Shown one piece after another: positions 48,521-60,336 of a stretch of 64,000 nucleotides of DNA. Both the position numbers and the translations under genes were made by a program. Positions within the stretch are counted from its first letter, which is position 1. The number at the start of each line of letters is the position of its first letter. Source of the stretch: Ophioderma brevispina (lineage: Eukaryota; Echinodermata; Ophiuroidea; Amphilepidida; Ophiodermatidae); NCBI GenBank assembly GCA_023653785.1, contig JAMKCH010084880.1, positions 1-64,000 on the forward strand, in the 5' to 3' direction. A model generated the notes under the pieces. The model saw nothing but the letters and a program-made list of their open reading frames with translations, searched no databases and was not told the origin of the DNA.

Positions 48521-49194
48521 ATAGCGAGCGCGAAGCCGAGAACTGCAAAATTCTCGTTAAACATCTATTTTTTACAGATAGTATGATTTATGCAGAATTC
48601 AGTTGTGTATTAATTTCCTTCTCATAAATGTTTACTCTGTTTTAAAACCATAATTAAGTTCTGATAAGCACAACATTTTAGACTGGGGCTTGGGTGGGGC
48701 AGGTTGACTTGTGAATAACCTGTGACTGGGTTGGAATTCAATACTGAAATGACCCTATGACCAGTTAAGGGGGAACCGTAGGGACAATGTCAACCCTTGG
48801 ACCATGTGTTTTGGCTTACACCAAACAACCTGACAAAAGCCAAAAATGTTTTCATCCATGGAAATTGTCGCAGTGAAAGGAATCATTTGAAAAGTTGGCG
48901 CGAAAAGCGATATACACCGTTTTCAAACAATTGAGATAAGACCAACAATATGTTGTGCATTATGCTGGCTTGAAATGCTACCTATTCAATGTTCAAAGTT
49001 AAAACTCTTGAAATTATTGTCAGAAGTAGCAAGTGTCAATTTCTCAATTTATTTTCTTTTATTGACTAGCTATTTGGGAAAAGTGAGATCAGCTTTTTGA
49101 TGCTAAACTGCAAGGCCTTTATGGAATTTTAAGTTGTAAGCATTTGAGAGAATGAAGGTATTGATTTTAGCCTTGACGTGCATAATGATGTACC
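48521..49194. other. No gene seen
   Basis: AT-rich, no recognisable frame, repeat or signal. Confidence 0.4.
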
Positions 49195-49630
49195 AATCCA
49201 ATCGATATATTGGTATCAGTACCAAATCAGTCAGATCGGATTGGTATAGTATCGGTAATCGGAAAAAATCTCCCCTACTACCTATAACCCCACCACTATA
49301 CTAAACACAACATGAATTTTGGAAATTTATGAAAATGAGCATGAAAAATAACATCCCACTTTATTGTTATGATTCATTTTAGTAGGCATATTGTAGGCCT
49401 ATATGGGGTCATTACAAGGATGAACTTTTTATCATGGGTAGGCCAGACACTTTTGTTTCGAATACCTTGTAGCAAGTACAACAAGAGGACTTCCTAACTT
49501 GTATACTGTGTATTTTGATATAAAACAATTCCTTACACCATGGTGGTTCAAAAAATAATATATTGATCGGTATCGACCTGTCAGTTTATCAAAATATCGG
49601 TATCAGCTGATAAAATGGTATCGGACATCA
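49195..49630. repeat. CGGTATCGG-type dispersed repeat, copy 2
   Basis: ACCAATCCAATCGATATATT and GATCGGATTGGTATAGTATC at the left, and TTGATCGGTATCGACC plus AAATATCGGTATCAG at the right. The word set and placement at both ends resemble 31738-32154, though the interiors differ. Confidence 0.45.
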
Positions 49631-49849
49631 ATAGCTGTGTATTATATTCTTGTAATAGTATACGGGCAGTGCCATTATTTGTGCCTCGTTGTTTTATGCT
49701 AACACCTGATGGATATGAATTGATAGGTACATGGCAGAGGCCTAAAAACAATAACTTTATTCTGATTGTAAACAACCTTCATCAAAATAAAGCTATACTA
49801 AAATTATAACAATGTATCCAATGAACTACCCCAGCTTTTAAGTGACAGT

Positions 49850-49945
49850 CGGAGGTTAGTAGCACCCTTTGATTGGCCAGAGCAGTGCGCAGGAGTATCG
49901 CGTTGACGCGTAAGCGCTGCGAGCTGTGCGCCGTGTGATGTATCG
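49850..49945. other. GC-rich pocket
   Basis: CpG-containing patch (GCGTTGACGCGTAAGCGCTG) in AT-rich DNA, preceded by TTGATTGGCC, an inverted CCAAT word. A promoter is possible but nothing coding follows on either side. Confidence 0.25.
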
Positions 49946-50820
49946 TTCATATCACAGGGCTAGGAACCAATGTGTTTAAGAATGGAGATTCTTTCCAAAT
50001 GTAAAACTATTGGGTTTGGCAATATTTGAAACACTCCTGAAAACACGTGTTTTTCATTTACAATAAACAAATTTGCATTTTGAAAAAGTTGGGTCAGAAG
50101 AAATGCTGTAATATATTAGTAGTACTTCCTTGTTTGTCAAGGATAGGGCATCCACAGTGCAGGACGGTCCTAAACAACAGCATATAATCATTGTGGGGCG
50201 TGGGTGTTGTGCAATAATCGCTGATGAATTACAGCCAATTGGTAATTTTGTTCTTTGATCGTGTACGCTTGATTAAAAATGCATTAAAATTTTGTCACGG
50301 AAAAAGAGATGCAGGTGTTTTTCACAAAGAAATGTTTTCCTGCATTAGAATGAATTAGTTTGAACAGAGGTTTAAAAAATCAGACTGAGGAGCAGTAGTA
50401 TTGTGCATTTATCTGTAAGGAGATTCCTAATAGATTTAGACTGATGGGCTATATTATAATTTTGTATCTGAAAGATTGAGATTTTGGTTTTGTTCATCGA
50501 AATAAAGAGGATTGAATCAAAGGGGGGGGACCCGATCGGTATTAATTTTCATGATATTTTCCCCCTTCACAGCGCAGGAAGAGCATCATCATCATCATCA
50601 GGAGACTACAAAATTTTTCCAAGACAGCAGCGGTCCGAAGCTAGTAGGCTAATCGCATCTTGATTGCAGGGTAATTTTGTGTCCCCTGGCAGCTTCTGAA
50701 GTAACAATATGTAGTTGTACGAAGCTTTGCTGCACTGTTTTCGTTTGGGGATGGGTGGGGTGTGAATACCGCCCTGCATGGGACCGCACATCACCGAAAC
50801 GTCACAAATTTGGAGTTTGT

Positions 50821-51060
50821 TGGTTAAACCGGTTCAGCCATTTTGGATGGTATTAAGTTGAATGACAGAAAAAATGGTAGGGACAGTGTAATAAATGTGG
50901 TCTACCACATGTGGAGACTTCTTTTATGTTCATAACATCAGAGGAAACATTTTTGGGCCTTAAATTTTCTCTGGGGTTTAATAACGAGAAAAAATATGGA
51001 AACTTTCTTCTAATGCCAAAATTTGAGAATGTAAGGGGGGAATGAAGTTGTGATATAGGC
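50821..51060. mobile_element. Diverged relative of 'GTGGGTGACCC' MITE
   Basis: Colinear with the interior of 41027-41375: GTTCAGCCATTTTGGAT matches GTCCAGCTGTTTGGAT, and GAGGAAACATTTTTGGGCC matches AGGAAACATTTCCTGGGCC. The terminal repeats are no longer recognisable. Confidence 0.6.
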
Positions 51061-51288
51061 TTAATGTTCTGAAATCTAAATGGCTGGGCCTTAAATGGAA
51101 CATTGTTTCCCCAGTTATAAATATATGTATTCTTAGATAGTCCTGTAAAGTAAGACTGCGCAACAAAGAATCCAATGTTATGTCAATGCTAAGCGACAAT
51201 TCGATAGCAATGTGGGGGATGTATTGTATTTGTGAATGTAGGAAAAAGGAAAAGCCAATTCTAAAGTAGGATGATGCTGGCAACAAAC

Positions 51289-53141
51289 AAGTTCTGTCAT
51301 AGGATCGGTTCGGTTTCGTCTTCTTGAATCTTTTCTTAGAATAATTGTCCTCCTTTTTGCACATTTTCCAAGACAGCTGCATTCATAATGATGATAAGGA
51401 TTATCCATGTGAATTTCTGGCACGTATATTTTGCACTGGAAGTTTTTTCATATCGTGCAAGACTTAGGGAAAATAAAAATAGATTGGGTTGTACTGGTTA
51501 TTGTCAATTGCACATGAAGGTATGGAATTTGTCACACCTCTTTTTACAAATATCAAATATACCAAAATGCTTACCAGTGTGTTCGAGCATATGAAGAAAT
51601 CACAAGAGTAAAAAATTAAGTTGAGGACATTTGTGAAAATAGGGGTTTTTAAATTTTTTGTCTGAACATGGCCCTGGCATGTATCTAGCTGGTTGTGTGA
51701 GGCTAGGCTTGGCAAAATAAACTCGGACTCAGCCTTGCATGCAAATTGCCAAGCTGTCCCTTTGTGGTGGGTGCAGTTCTGAATGCAAAATCAATCAAGC
51801 TTACAGGCACAATAGGATTGCATTATGGCCCGCTATATACATGTGACTGGCACCTAGACTTGCTTCAAAACAGGATGTTATTGTCAACAGTGAAGGGAGT
51901 AATAACCTGTCAAAAATATATGTGGCATTTTGTAAAACTTTTTCACATTCAGTAAATGATTATTTCTAATTTCTGAAGGGGTCTATGGATATATGATTAA
52001 AGCTTGGTCTGTTGTTGAGAAAATTCCCCTTGGTTTAAATGAGTTCTAGTTTTTATCATAACCAAGTAACTTTTTGTTTTTGTGGATATAATTTTTGAGC
52101 TTGGTAAATAAAAAATATGAAATTATTTTATCCATATTTGGTAAACAAATATACTATTTATTATTTCAGGAAAAAACATTTGTGTATCTAAAAACAAACT
52201 GATCAGGTTCATGTTTCTGTCGCATTTGACTTATTAATATTTATGAATTTAAAAATGTGGCCAAATACCATTTGAAAAAAATTAATATACTGATAACATA
52301 CTTCCAAATCCAATAGGTAAATAATAAAGTTGTTACGTATGATCGAAAATCAACAATACAGTCATTTATCCCATGTACGTGCACCATCCCACAGATATTT
52401 TGCTTTAAAATGCAGTAACCAGAGATGCAAGACCTTGGATCAAGTCTACCAAATGCACTCAGCTTGATCCATGCCACAGGTTTAGGGGGACTGGCTCAAA
52501 TTCATTTCAGTCTTGTCAAGTGCACACACACATACATACTACTCAGTTCAGATGTCATTCTAGAATCTAGATTGAATCTACACACATGTTAGATTTGGCG
52601 GTTATTTTGTTTATCAAGAAATTTGGAATTGGATTTTTTTCTTGGGTCTATATAAACCGGCAGTGAAATTGACTATATGGAGTACTCCGGTCTTGGGAGG
52701 TATGTGTGGTTTTTTTACGTATTTGTTTTTTTTCTTTTGTTCGTGAATTATAAGCTCTTATTTTGATATTTTTTAAAATGTGGTTACATTTTTATTTATT
52801 AAAAAAATTATGAGGGGGGTTAATTGATTGTCTGGTTGATGATGTAGCTTTTTTAATAATTTAATACCAAATAAGCACGTGTTCATGATAATAATTTAAA
52901 ATTTCATGAAATCAAGACAAAAATGTATTTTTGGAAGAGTTATGAAATTAAAAATATTTCCGGGTATTGATAAGTTGCTAAAAATGTGGATATTCTTTCA
53001 GTATGTTTTAGTCAATGGTATAATGTTGCGCAAAATGTTATCATCTCTTTTGCAGGTTGTATCGATATCACCGAATGACCTGTAAAAGTACAGTTTTTTG
53101 TAGTTCATACCAAAAAAAAAGTGATTATAGCAAGGGTGATC
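51289..53141 (+). repeat. 1.85-kb duplication, copy 1
   Basis: Colinear with 55690-57531, including AGAATAATTGTCCTCCTTTTT near the start and CCGAATGACCTGTAAAAGTA near the end. Differences are dominated by small insertions and deletions. Short frames in it (51746-51955 and 56018-56230 of the other copy) are not preserved over their length, so there is no sign of selection on protein. Confidence 0.9.
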
Positions 53142-54710
53142 TTTTAAAAGTCACACACCATGAAATTGAATTACATCTCAAAGAAAGCTGGTGACCTTAG
53201 GAAATGAACAGAAATAAAGTTTCGATTTTGATATGTTTTTATAAAGCTTTGGGGGCCTTGAAAAACTGTCAAGATTTTTGTATTTTTCCTGTTTTTCAAT
53301 ACACCCAAAAAAGCGCCCAATTGCCTTATTCTACGCATGTACGGTTCATTTTCGGATCATCGATCAACGTAATCACAGTGCAAAAATGTAAACACTGGAC
53401 ATCTGAGTCAGTGTTACTAACCAATATGCCGCTCAGTCATGATGTATTAACATTGTTAAATTGCAATAAGAAGAAAACTGAAGACGCAGAAAGGTGGTAC
53501 TTGTGCTCTGTATATGGGGATAATATGTGAAAACACTCTAGACTTACAAGGGAGGTGTGTGACCCGCGGCCGGCGTCAGTGGACTGCGTGGTGGTGCGTG
53601 TGTATTCATGCGTGGCAAACACCATGCAACACCAACACCTTCTGAAAAGTTATTTCTGCCTTTCATGATTCTTGTACACTTAAATGTGCAAATACATTGT
53701 TGAAGTGGATGACTGTTTGTTAGATGTCTGCTTATCATGGAATTATAGTTATTTGACGGTGGCGGGTCAGGGAATGTCAGTTGCTGAGCATTCGTATTTC
53801 ACTCTGCCTGGCATGGTTGCTTTGTATGGATAGCAAAAACTATCATTCACGATCACCAACGTTTTTATACTGATTGTTACAATTTTAGACCTAGCAAATT
53901 CATAGATAAATCATCAAAACGGGGGAACGGAAGAAACGAGGTTCCGCAGAAAATGCTACCTGATATGTTAGAGGCTGTATCATAGATTGAACGAGGCAAA
54001 TCGTTACGTATAATTTGGTAAAACGGACCGTAGAAGCGCTGACATGAGCTGATAACATGAACCACCAGTGTTGGGATTACCTGCTTAAATGGTCAGTGTG
54101 TGTGCTAATACTTTCATATCAAGACGCGAGGCAGAGGACAGATGAGAGACCATCTCAGCCACAGATATGAAAGTTTGTCCGATATGGCAGAAAAGAGATT
54201 TTTCTCTGCTAAATAATGATTGGTCTGAAAAGCTTGGAATGTAAATTAATCAACCCCCCCACAAGGAAGCAGAAAAAAACACGAGTTATGCACGTTAAGA
54301 CCACTGCCAAAAAAGATACGTGAGCTACGTACGGTTGTATTATCTGTGTGCAGAACAAACGGGCGTGAATCGTGACAGGCAGAGGGTAACACATAATTGC
54401 GGCGTATTTTTGAGGGGTGAGGTTTAAAATCCTATGTCGCTTTGTTAATAAAGCTCTATATGTAAACATACCTTGCGTTGTATGTACAACAATACTCTCT
54501 GAGCTGCAAAAAAAGTCAGAGAGAAAATGAAGCATATTAAAATGTTCAAAAAATGAGACATAAAGGTTTAAACTTACGTAAATCGGCTTATATTGGTTCA
54601 ATCTGATCCGGAATAATGTACAGGATGCGTGACATTGTTCAGGGTTTGGACAAGGGTAAGACTCTTATTCCCCCCTACATCAACAGAGAGAAGCGATTCA
54701 GCCCCAAACT
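53142..54710. other. Single-copy stretch between duplications, no gene called
   Basis: Frames at 53204-53530 (plus) and 54209-54601 (minus) reach 108-130 codons but carry no recognisable motif. An inverted pair ACTTTCATATC (about 54110) and GATATGAAAGT (about 54164) is present. Confidence 0.35.
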
Positions 54711-54745
54711 TGAGACTAGAATACCTAAAAGGTATTCTAGTCTCA
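54711..54745. repeat. Perfect 16-bp hairpin
   Basis: TGAGACTAGAATACCT and AGGTATTCTAGTCTCA pair perfectly around a 3-base AAA loop. A stem this long is unlikely by chance. It could be a head-to-head junction, a fold-back element or an assembly inversion artefact. Confidence 0.85.
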
Positions 54746-54968
54746 GCCCAAAAAGACATCAAAAACAATGCAGTGCGTCATCGAAATAATTGGTTCCATG
54801 CCTAGAATTACGTGTAGCGGCACTTTTTTGATTCGATCATGCTGTGATTAATTCAGGATTGCTCGCTTAATACAAGTCATAAACAGTTCTAATCTCGCAC
54901 AAATAACAATGAATATGTACTTATTAAGATTGAAAATTTTTAAAAATGTTGGTTTTTCATTTTTTCTG

Positions 54969-55250
54969 TTATGTTGATTTCTTTTTCAACAACTCAAAAT
55001 GCTTGGCCAACTTCCGCTGGGTATGCATCACCCCGGGATCCGAGTTACGTTTCACCTTCGTTGTCCTCGCCGGGGTATCACCGGGAAATAAACCTGGCTA
55101 GCTCTTCGCTATCCGGACTTTCCCGACGATGAATATCCAATTCTGTTCTCATCTGCATGTTTTGGACTCGGGCTTGTACTCTCACTTATTTCGGTTGAAG
55201 ATTGAAAGATCCAAAAACTGATTTCCGAACAAGATGGTGCTTGCGTTTAG
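54969..55250 (-). pseudogene. Possible coding remnant, unrecognised
   Basis: Minus-strand segments in three registers succeed each other: about 55243-55111, then 55159-55078, then 55097-54969 ending at TAA. They contain protein-like words such as TSPSPKHADENR, SPDSEELARF and TQRKLAKHFELLKKK. GC is raised over the interval. It could be a frameshifted exon (real or by sequencing error) or a decayed gene. No family recognised. Confidence 0.3.
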
Positions 55251-55292
55251 TATGTATGAACCCCGACATGATTTATTGACCTGATGCGTTAA

Positions 55293-55300
55293 TGACGTCA
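55293..55300. promoter_or_regulatory. Palindromic CRE-like TGACGTCA
   Basis: A perfect TGACGTCA octamer, the classical CREB/ATF site, lies just upstream (on the minus strand) of the possible coding remnant. CAAGATGG, a YY1-like word, is at about 55230-55237. Promoter function is inference only. Confidence 0.3.
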
Positions 55301-55389
55301 CAGGCATAGCGCCCAATTTGAAAGAATTTCATTTTGTTTTATAGGGGGGTCTGGGAAAGAATCTTTTCAGTGTAAATGTGACTAACCTG

Positions 55390-55440
55390 TTTTTTTTTTT
55401 TCCTTTTTTTTTTTTTTTTTTTTTTTTTCTTTTTTTTTTT
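55390..55440 (-). repeat. Poly-T tract, about 50 bases
   Basis: Nearly pure T interrupted by two CC/C bases. On the minus strand this is a poly-A, but no retroposon body is identifiable. Confidence 0.9.
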
Positions 55441-55526
55441 AATTTCAGTGTTTTTTTGTTTGTTTTTCTCGTTTTATTTATATCAAAGAGCTTTCGCTGT
55501 GTCTATAATCATTAATTTCATGGTGG

Positions 55527-55700
55527 GTGGACTTTATTATGAATTGTGTAAGTCTCATGAAAGTGACTATCAAACCGATAAAAGCTCAGCGCGACAAGTT
55601 GGAGTCTAATGTAAATCTTCCTTAAGTGTGCGGAACATTGGGTTGTTATTCCCAAAATTGCTGTTAATATGTTTCTTCAATTGACATCAAATTCTGTCAT
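55527..55700 (+). repeat. Direct repeat flanking duplication copy 2, left
   Basis: About 175 bases containing GAAAGTGACTATCAAACCGA and AGCTCAGCGCGACAAGTTGG, repeated at 57533-57708. The two copies bracket 55700-57531. Confidence 0.88.
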
Positions 55701-57531
55701 TAGGCTCCGGTCAGGTTTCGTCTTGAAATCTTTTCTTAGAATAATTGTCCTCCTTTTTGCACATTTCCAAGACAGCTGCATTCATAATGATGATAAGGAT
55801 TATCCATGTTAATTTCTGGCACTTATATTTTTCACTGGAAGTTATTTTCATATCAGTGCAAGACTTAGGGAAAATAAAATAAGATTTGGTTGTACTTGTT
55901 ATTGTCAATTGCACATGAAGGTATGGAATTTGTCACACCTCTTTTTACAAATATCAAATATACCAAAATGTTACCAGTGTTTCTAGCATGAAGAAATCAC
56001 AAGAGTAAAAAATTAAGTTGAGGACATTTGTGAAAATAGGGTTTGTTAATTTGTCCTGCCCTGGCATGTATATAGCTGGTTGTGTGAGGCTAGGCTCTGC
56101 AAATAACTCGCTCAGCCTTGCATGCAAATTGCCAAGCTGTCCCTTTGTGGTGGGTGCAGTTCTGAATGCAAAATCAATCAAGCTTACAGGCACAATAGGA
56201 TTGCATTATGGCCATGCTATATACATGTGACTGGCACCTAGACTTGCTTCAAACAGGATGTTATTGTCAACAGTGAAGGGAGTAATAAACCTGTCAAAAA
56301 TATCATGTGGAATTTTGTAAAACTTTGTTCAATTCAGAATGGATTCATTTCTAATTTTCTGAAGGTGGTCGATGTGATATATTTATAAAGCTTGTTGTCT
56401 GTGTTGAGAAAATTCCTTGGTTTAAATGAGTTCTCAGTTTATCATAACAATTAACTTTTTGTTTTTGTGATTATAATTTTTGCAGCTTTGTAAATAAAAT
56501 ATGAAATTATTTTATCCATATTTGGTAACAAAATATACTATTTTATTATTCAGGAAAAACTTTGTGTAATCATAACAATCCAAACTGATCAGGTATCATG
56601 TTTTGTCGCAATTTGAATATTAATATTTATGAATTATAAAAAATGTGGCTAAATACCATTTGGAAGAAAAATTTATCTACTGAATAAATCATACTTCCAA
56701 ATCCAATAGGTAAATAATAAAGTTGTAACTTATGATCGAAAATCAACAATACAGTCATTTATCCCATGTACGTGCACCATCACACAGATATTTTGAACTT
56801 TACAATGCAGTTAACCAGAGATGCAAGACCTTGGATCAAGTCTACCAAATGCACTCAGCTTGATCCATGCACAGGTTTAGGGGACTGGCTCAAATTCATT
56901 TCAGTCTTGTCAAGTGCACACACACATACATACTACTCAGTTCAGATGTCATTCTAGAATCTAGCTTGCTCTACACACATGTAGATTTGGCTGTTATTTT
57001 GTTTTCATCAAGAAATTTGGAATTGGATTTTTTTCTTGGGTCTATATAAACCGGCAGTGAAATTGACTATATCGTAAGTATCCGTTCTTGATGTATGTGT
57101 TGTTTTTTTACGTATGTTTTTTTTCTTTTGTTTCGTGAATTATAATCTCTTATTTTGATATTTTTTAAAATGTGTGTTTACATTTTATTTATTTTAAAAA
57201 AATTATGATAATATGATTGTCTGGTTGATGATGTGTATATATTTTAATAATTAATATCCAAATTAACGCAAGTGTTCAATGATTAATAATTTTAAAATTT
57301 CATGAAATCAAGACAAAATGTATTTTTGGAAGATTATGAAATTAAAACTATTTCCTGTTATTTGATAAGTTGCTAAAAATGTTGGATATATTTCAGTATG
57401 TTTTAGTCAAATTGTATAATGTGCGCAACAATTTTATTGCATCATCTTTTGAAGGTTGTATCGAATATTCACCGAATGACCTTGTAAAAAGTACAGTTTT
57501 TGTAGTTCATACCAAATGTTTATTATAGCAA
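55690..57531 (+). repeat. 1.85-kb duplication, copy 2
   Basis: Second copy of 51289-53141, same orientation, about 4.4 kb downstream. Indel-rich relative to copy 1, especially at homopolymers. Confidence 0.9.
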
Positions 57532-57532
57532 T

Positions 57533-57708
57533 GTTGTATTTTAATGAATGTGTGTAATGTCTCCTGAAAGTGACTATCAAACGATAAAAGCTCAGCGCGA
57601 CAAGTTGGAGTCTAATGTAAATCTTCCTTTCAGTGTGCGGACATTGGGCTTGTTATTCCAACAATTGCTGTTAATATGTTTCTTCAATTGACATCAAATT
57701 CTAGGCTG
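57533..57708 (+). repeat. Direct repeat flanking duplication copy 2, right
   Basis: Second copy of 55527-55700; both end at TTGACATCAAATTCT. The XYX arrangement superficially resembles LTRs, but no primer-binding site, polypurine tract or polymerase frame is present. Confidence 0.88.
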
Positions 57709-57895
57709 TTCATAGCATTCCTGTTTGAGAAATTGTTTTGAATATTAACTGTGGTATACCGTGATCATATGTGAATTAAAGAAAAGCAATTATGGGTTTA
57801 ATTCTTGCAATCTTGAAAATGCCTTCATTTGCTTGTTCAGTGAGAATTGCTTGGTACTACCACACCATACATGGACATACAAAACACATGCATAA

Positions 57896-57998
57896 TGCAT
57901 ATACACATATATACACACACCCACACACACACACATATTTTTACATATACACACATACACACACACATCACACACACACATCACACACACACACACGT
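57896..57998. repeat. CA/ATACAC microsatellite
   Basis: Degenerate (CA)n with TATACACATA variants. Frames on both strands across it are repeat translations. Confidence 0.92.
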
Positions 57999-58665
57999 AC
58001 ACTATGATGGCAAAAAAGTGAGGGTATTCGCAATCGCAACCATTTACCAAATAATAACACATTCAAAATGAAAAGTATGTTCAATTCTTGACTGAAATGC
58101 TGTCAATCCATAGACCCTCTATTATGTAGAAATGAATGATCAACTACTGAGGAAAATAATTCTGAATATGTCTGGTGTTGGGATTGGGATGGTATGACTG
58201 TGTGTACACATAGTATTGAACATGGTGACATTCACTGCTCATATTCTCCATGCTGTGGTCTGTGGCCAACCCAAGTCAGGTCTTTTCCTATACTCACAGT
58301 GTACAGTGAGTGACATGTTGGCAGAATAGATGCAATGGCATGCTGTGTGAATTGGCCTGCCTCACTGCCTGGTACATGGGACTCAGATCAATCCAGATAC
58401 ATGAACGTAAATTCCTTTTTCCAAGAAAATCATTCAGGTTTGTCCTTTTTTAGTAGGATGGGCGTAGACACTGATAAGCAACTGTTGGCCCTCCTTATTT
58501 ATATTTGACAGAAACGACAGCGATTTGGTTTTGGAATGATTTTTATTAGATTGCTATGTGTAACATTTTACCTGCCTTACTGAAACAGTGGTGTCAAGAA
58601 TTGAGACTTGCAAAAACACTTGGAAGTTGTATGCCACATGTATATTTCTGTATACTTGAGTGTGG
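57999..58665. other. No gene seen
   Basis: Unremarkable sequence with no recognised frame or repeat. Confidence 0.4.
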
Positions 58666-58704
58666 GCCTGACGTTTCGATCCTAGCAGGATCTTCGTCAA
58701 AGGC
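58666..58704 (-). ncRNA. Hammerhead-like hairpin motif
   Basis: Read on the minus strand, the motif is GCCTTTGACGAA, a GATCC/GGATC stem with a TGCTA loop, then GAAAC and GTCAGGC. Outer bases GCCT..GAC and GTC..AGGC are complementary, giving two nested stems around TGACGA and GAAA, the layout of the hammerhead ribozyme core (CUGANGA ... GAAA). The base before UGACGA is U rather than the invariant C, so activity is doubtful. Hammerhead motifs of this kind are known from Penelope-like retroelements and retrozymes. No reverse transcriptase was found nearby. Confidence 0.4.
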
Positions 58705-60012
58705 AAACTCATGTACTAACATTTTGGTAGTCATCGGTTACATGAAAATGGGTAAGCAATAGGGATTCGCTTCTAGAATTATTCCACAATTTAAGAAAAA
58801 TGTGGACCTATTGATCCAATTCTCAGCATGAGGATTGGCCCATTGCCAAGGAACACAAAAGATTTCTATACATATTTATCTTTTTCTCAACACAAATTTA
58901 CTGTAAATAAATGCCATTTATATTACAATTTCATTCAAATTGAGATTATTTTTTAGATAAGGTATGTGACCTTTACATCAGTCTTTGAATCATGTTTGGA
59001 TAGAAACCAGAAGTACAAATGTGGCAACCTTGTAATCCCGATGTTTCACTTCCAAACAACAAATTTTGTGGTTTTTATTGTGCCAACTGGTAGTGGCTCA
59101 ATGGAAAGTGGGTGGTAGAGTAATATCTTTATGGAACCCGGATTACTAGAATATTCCTGTAGTTTTCATTGTTACTCGATCAACAGAATAACTAAGACTT
59201 TGACCTGAATCCAACCCACCTATGAAATACAGTATAATCTACACTAGAATAAACACCAAAAGGTTTTTTATTGGAAATATTGTCCCGCTGTCAAATGTTA
59301 GTCGAGATTTCCCGAGCCCTTTTCCCATGCATATTTTATGCTGCACAAATGAAAGTAGATGGCAGGATATTCTCAGAATTGGCAGTGGCAAAAATAATAT
59401 CGCCTCTTGCTTACTAGAGTTACATATCAGAAGCATGTCAGATGCAGTGGCATACATATTTTTATTACCAATGTTGTTTCACCACATGCGTGATATGGAG
59501 TAAGGCCCATGTTCAACTGAATGCTGTTCATATACCGTACCTGGGATTTTGCATATTAATGATACTGTGCATGCTGTGCAAGGACAGTTTTTAGGTACAT
59601 TTGAAAAAATATGTACATTGTCAAAATAATGTATTGAATAGACTTAGACCCTAGATGCATGATTCACATGAAATGTCACTGAATATGTGAAAGCAGAAGA
59701 GAACCATCAAAATCCACATTGTCAAGCTGGGGTGGGTTCCCAATCTTCGTTTGCTCACATAGTGCAGTGTATTAGAATATTTATGCGCAGTGACGCGAGG
59801 CAAAATATAATTTCATACATGGTTAATATTATAAGATAGAGCTTTTTCAATTAGTTGGTTGGGAGTAAATGAGATGTTAAAATTGGATAGTGTTTCTATA
59901 TGAATAGAACTATAGATATAGAATGCCTACTTCAGTGATGTTTTTTTTTTTGTCTTTTCCCCTTCTTAATTTTAGTTTACAAAAAACATGGGAGATATTA
60001 TATTTTGTATTT
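58705..60012. other. No gene seen
   Basis: The 93-codon plus-strand frame at 59222-59503 overlaps a 72-codon minus-strand frame; neither has recognisable motifs. Confidence 0.4.
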
Positions 60013-60336
60013 ACACACATATTTCATGATTCTGACACCTATTTTATATGGTTCACAAGAAAAATCCATAAGAAAAGCTTATTCCCAAAATGTCAGCTCA
60101 TTCTAATCTCGGGTTTGGTGTTTATATTATGAGCAAGGGATTGCATCACCATGTTCCATAGGCCACTGTGCTGTAATTTCTCTCTGTATAAAGAAAATAG
60201 TGAATTTCTTGCTGAGGTAATTGGATAAGTCATGGACGCAATACTATGGCCAAGTTCAAATACAAAATTCTCAACATTTTTTGGTTAAGTTTGGAAAATA
60301 AGGCTGTTGATCTCAAAATGCTCCTTCAAAAACAAA
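60013..60336. mobile_element. Diverged copy of 'GCATTTCGTGAT' MITE
   Basis: Colinear with 17641-17983: AAGAAAAGCTTATTC, TATTATGAGCAA, CCATAGGCCACTGTGCTGTA and CTCAACATTTTTTGG appear in the same order. The left end has decayed to TATTTCATGATTCTG, and the right end reads ATCTCAAAATGCTCCTTCAA. Confidence 0.75.

Noticed and set aside
53204..53530. 108-codon plus-strand frame beside the duplication
   Set aside because: No motif or splice support; begins right after the duplicated block, where sequence quality is suspect.
55527..57708. LTR retrotransposon with 175-base LTRs
   Set aside because: No TG..CA termini, primer-binding site, polypurine tract or polymerase frame, and the internal block recurs without these flanks at 51.3 kb.
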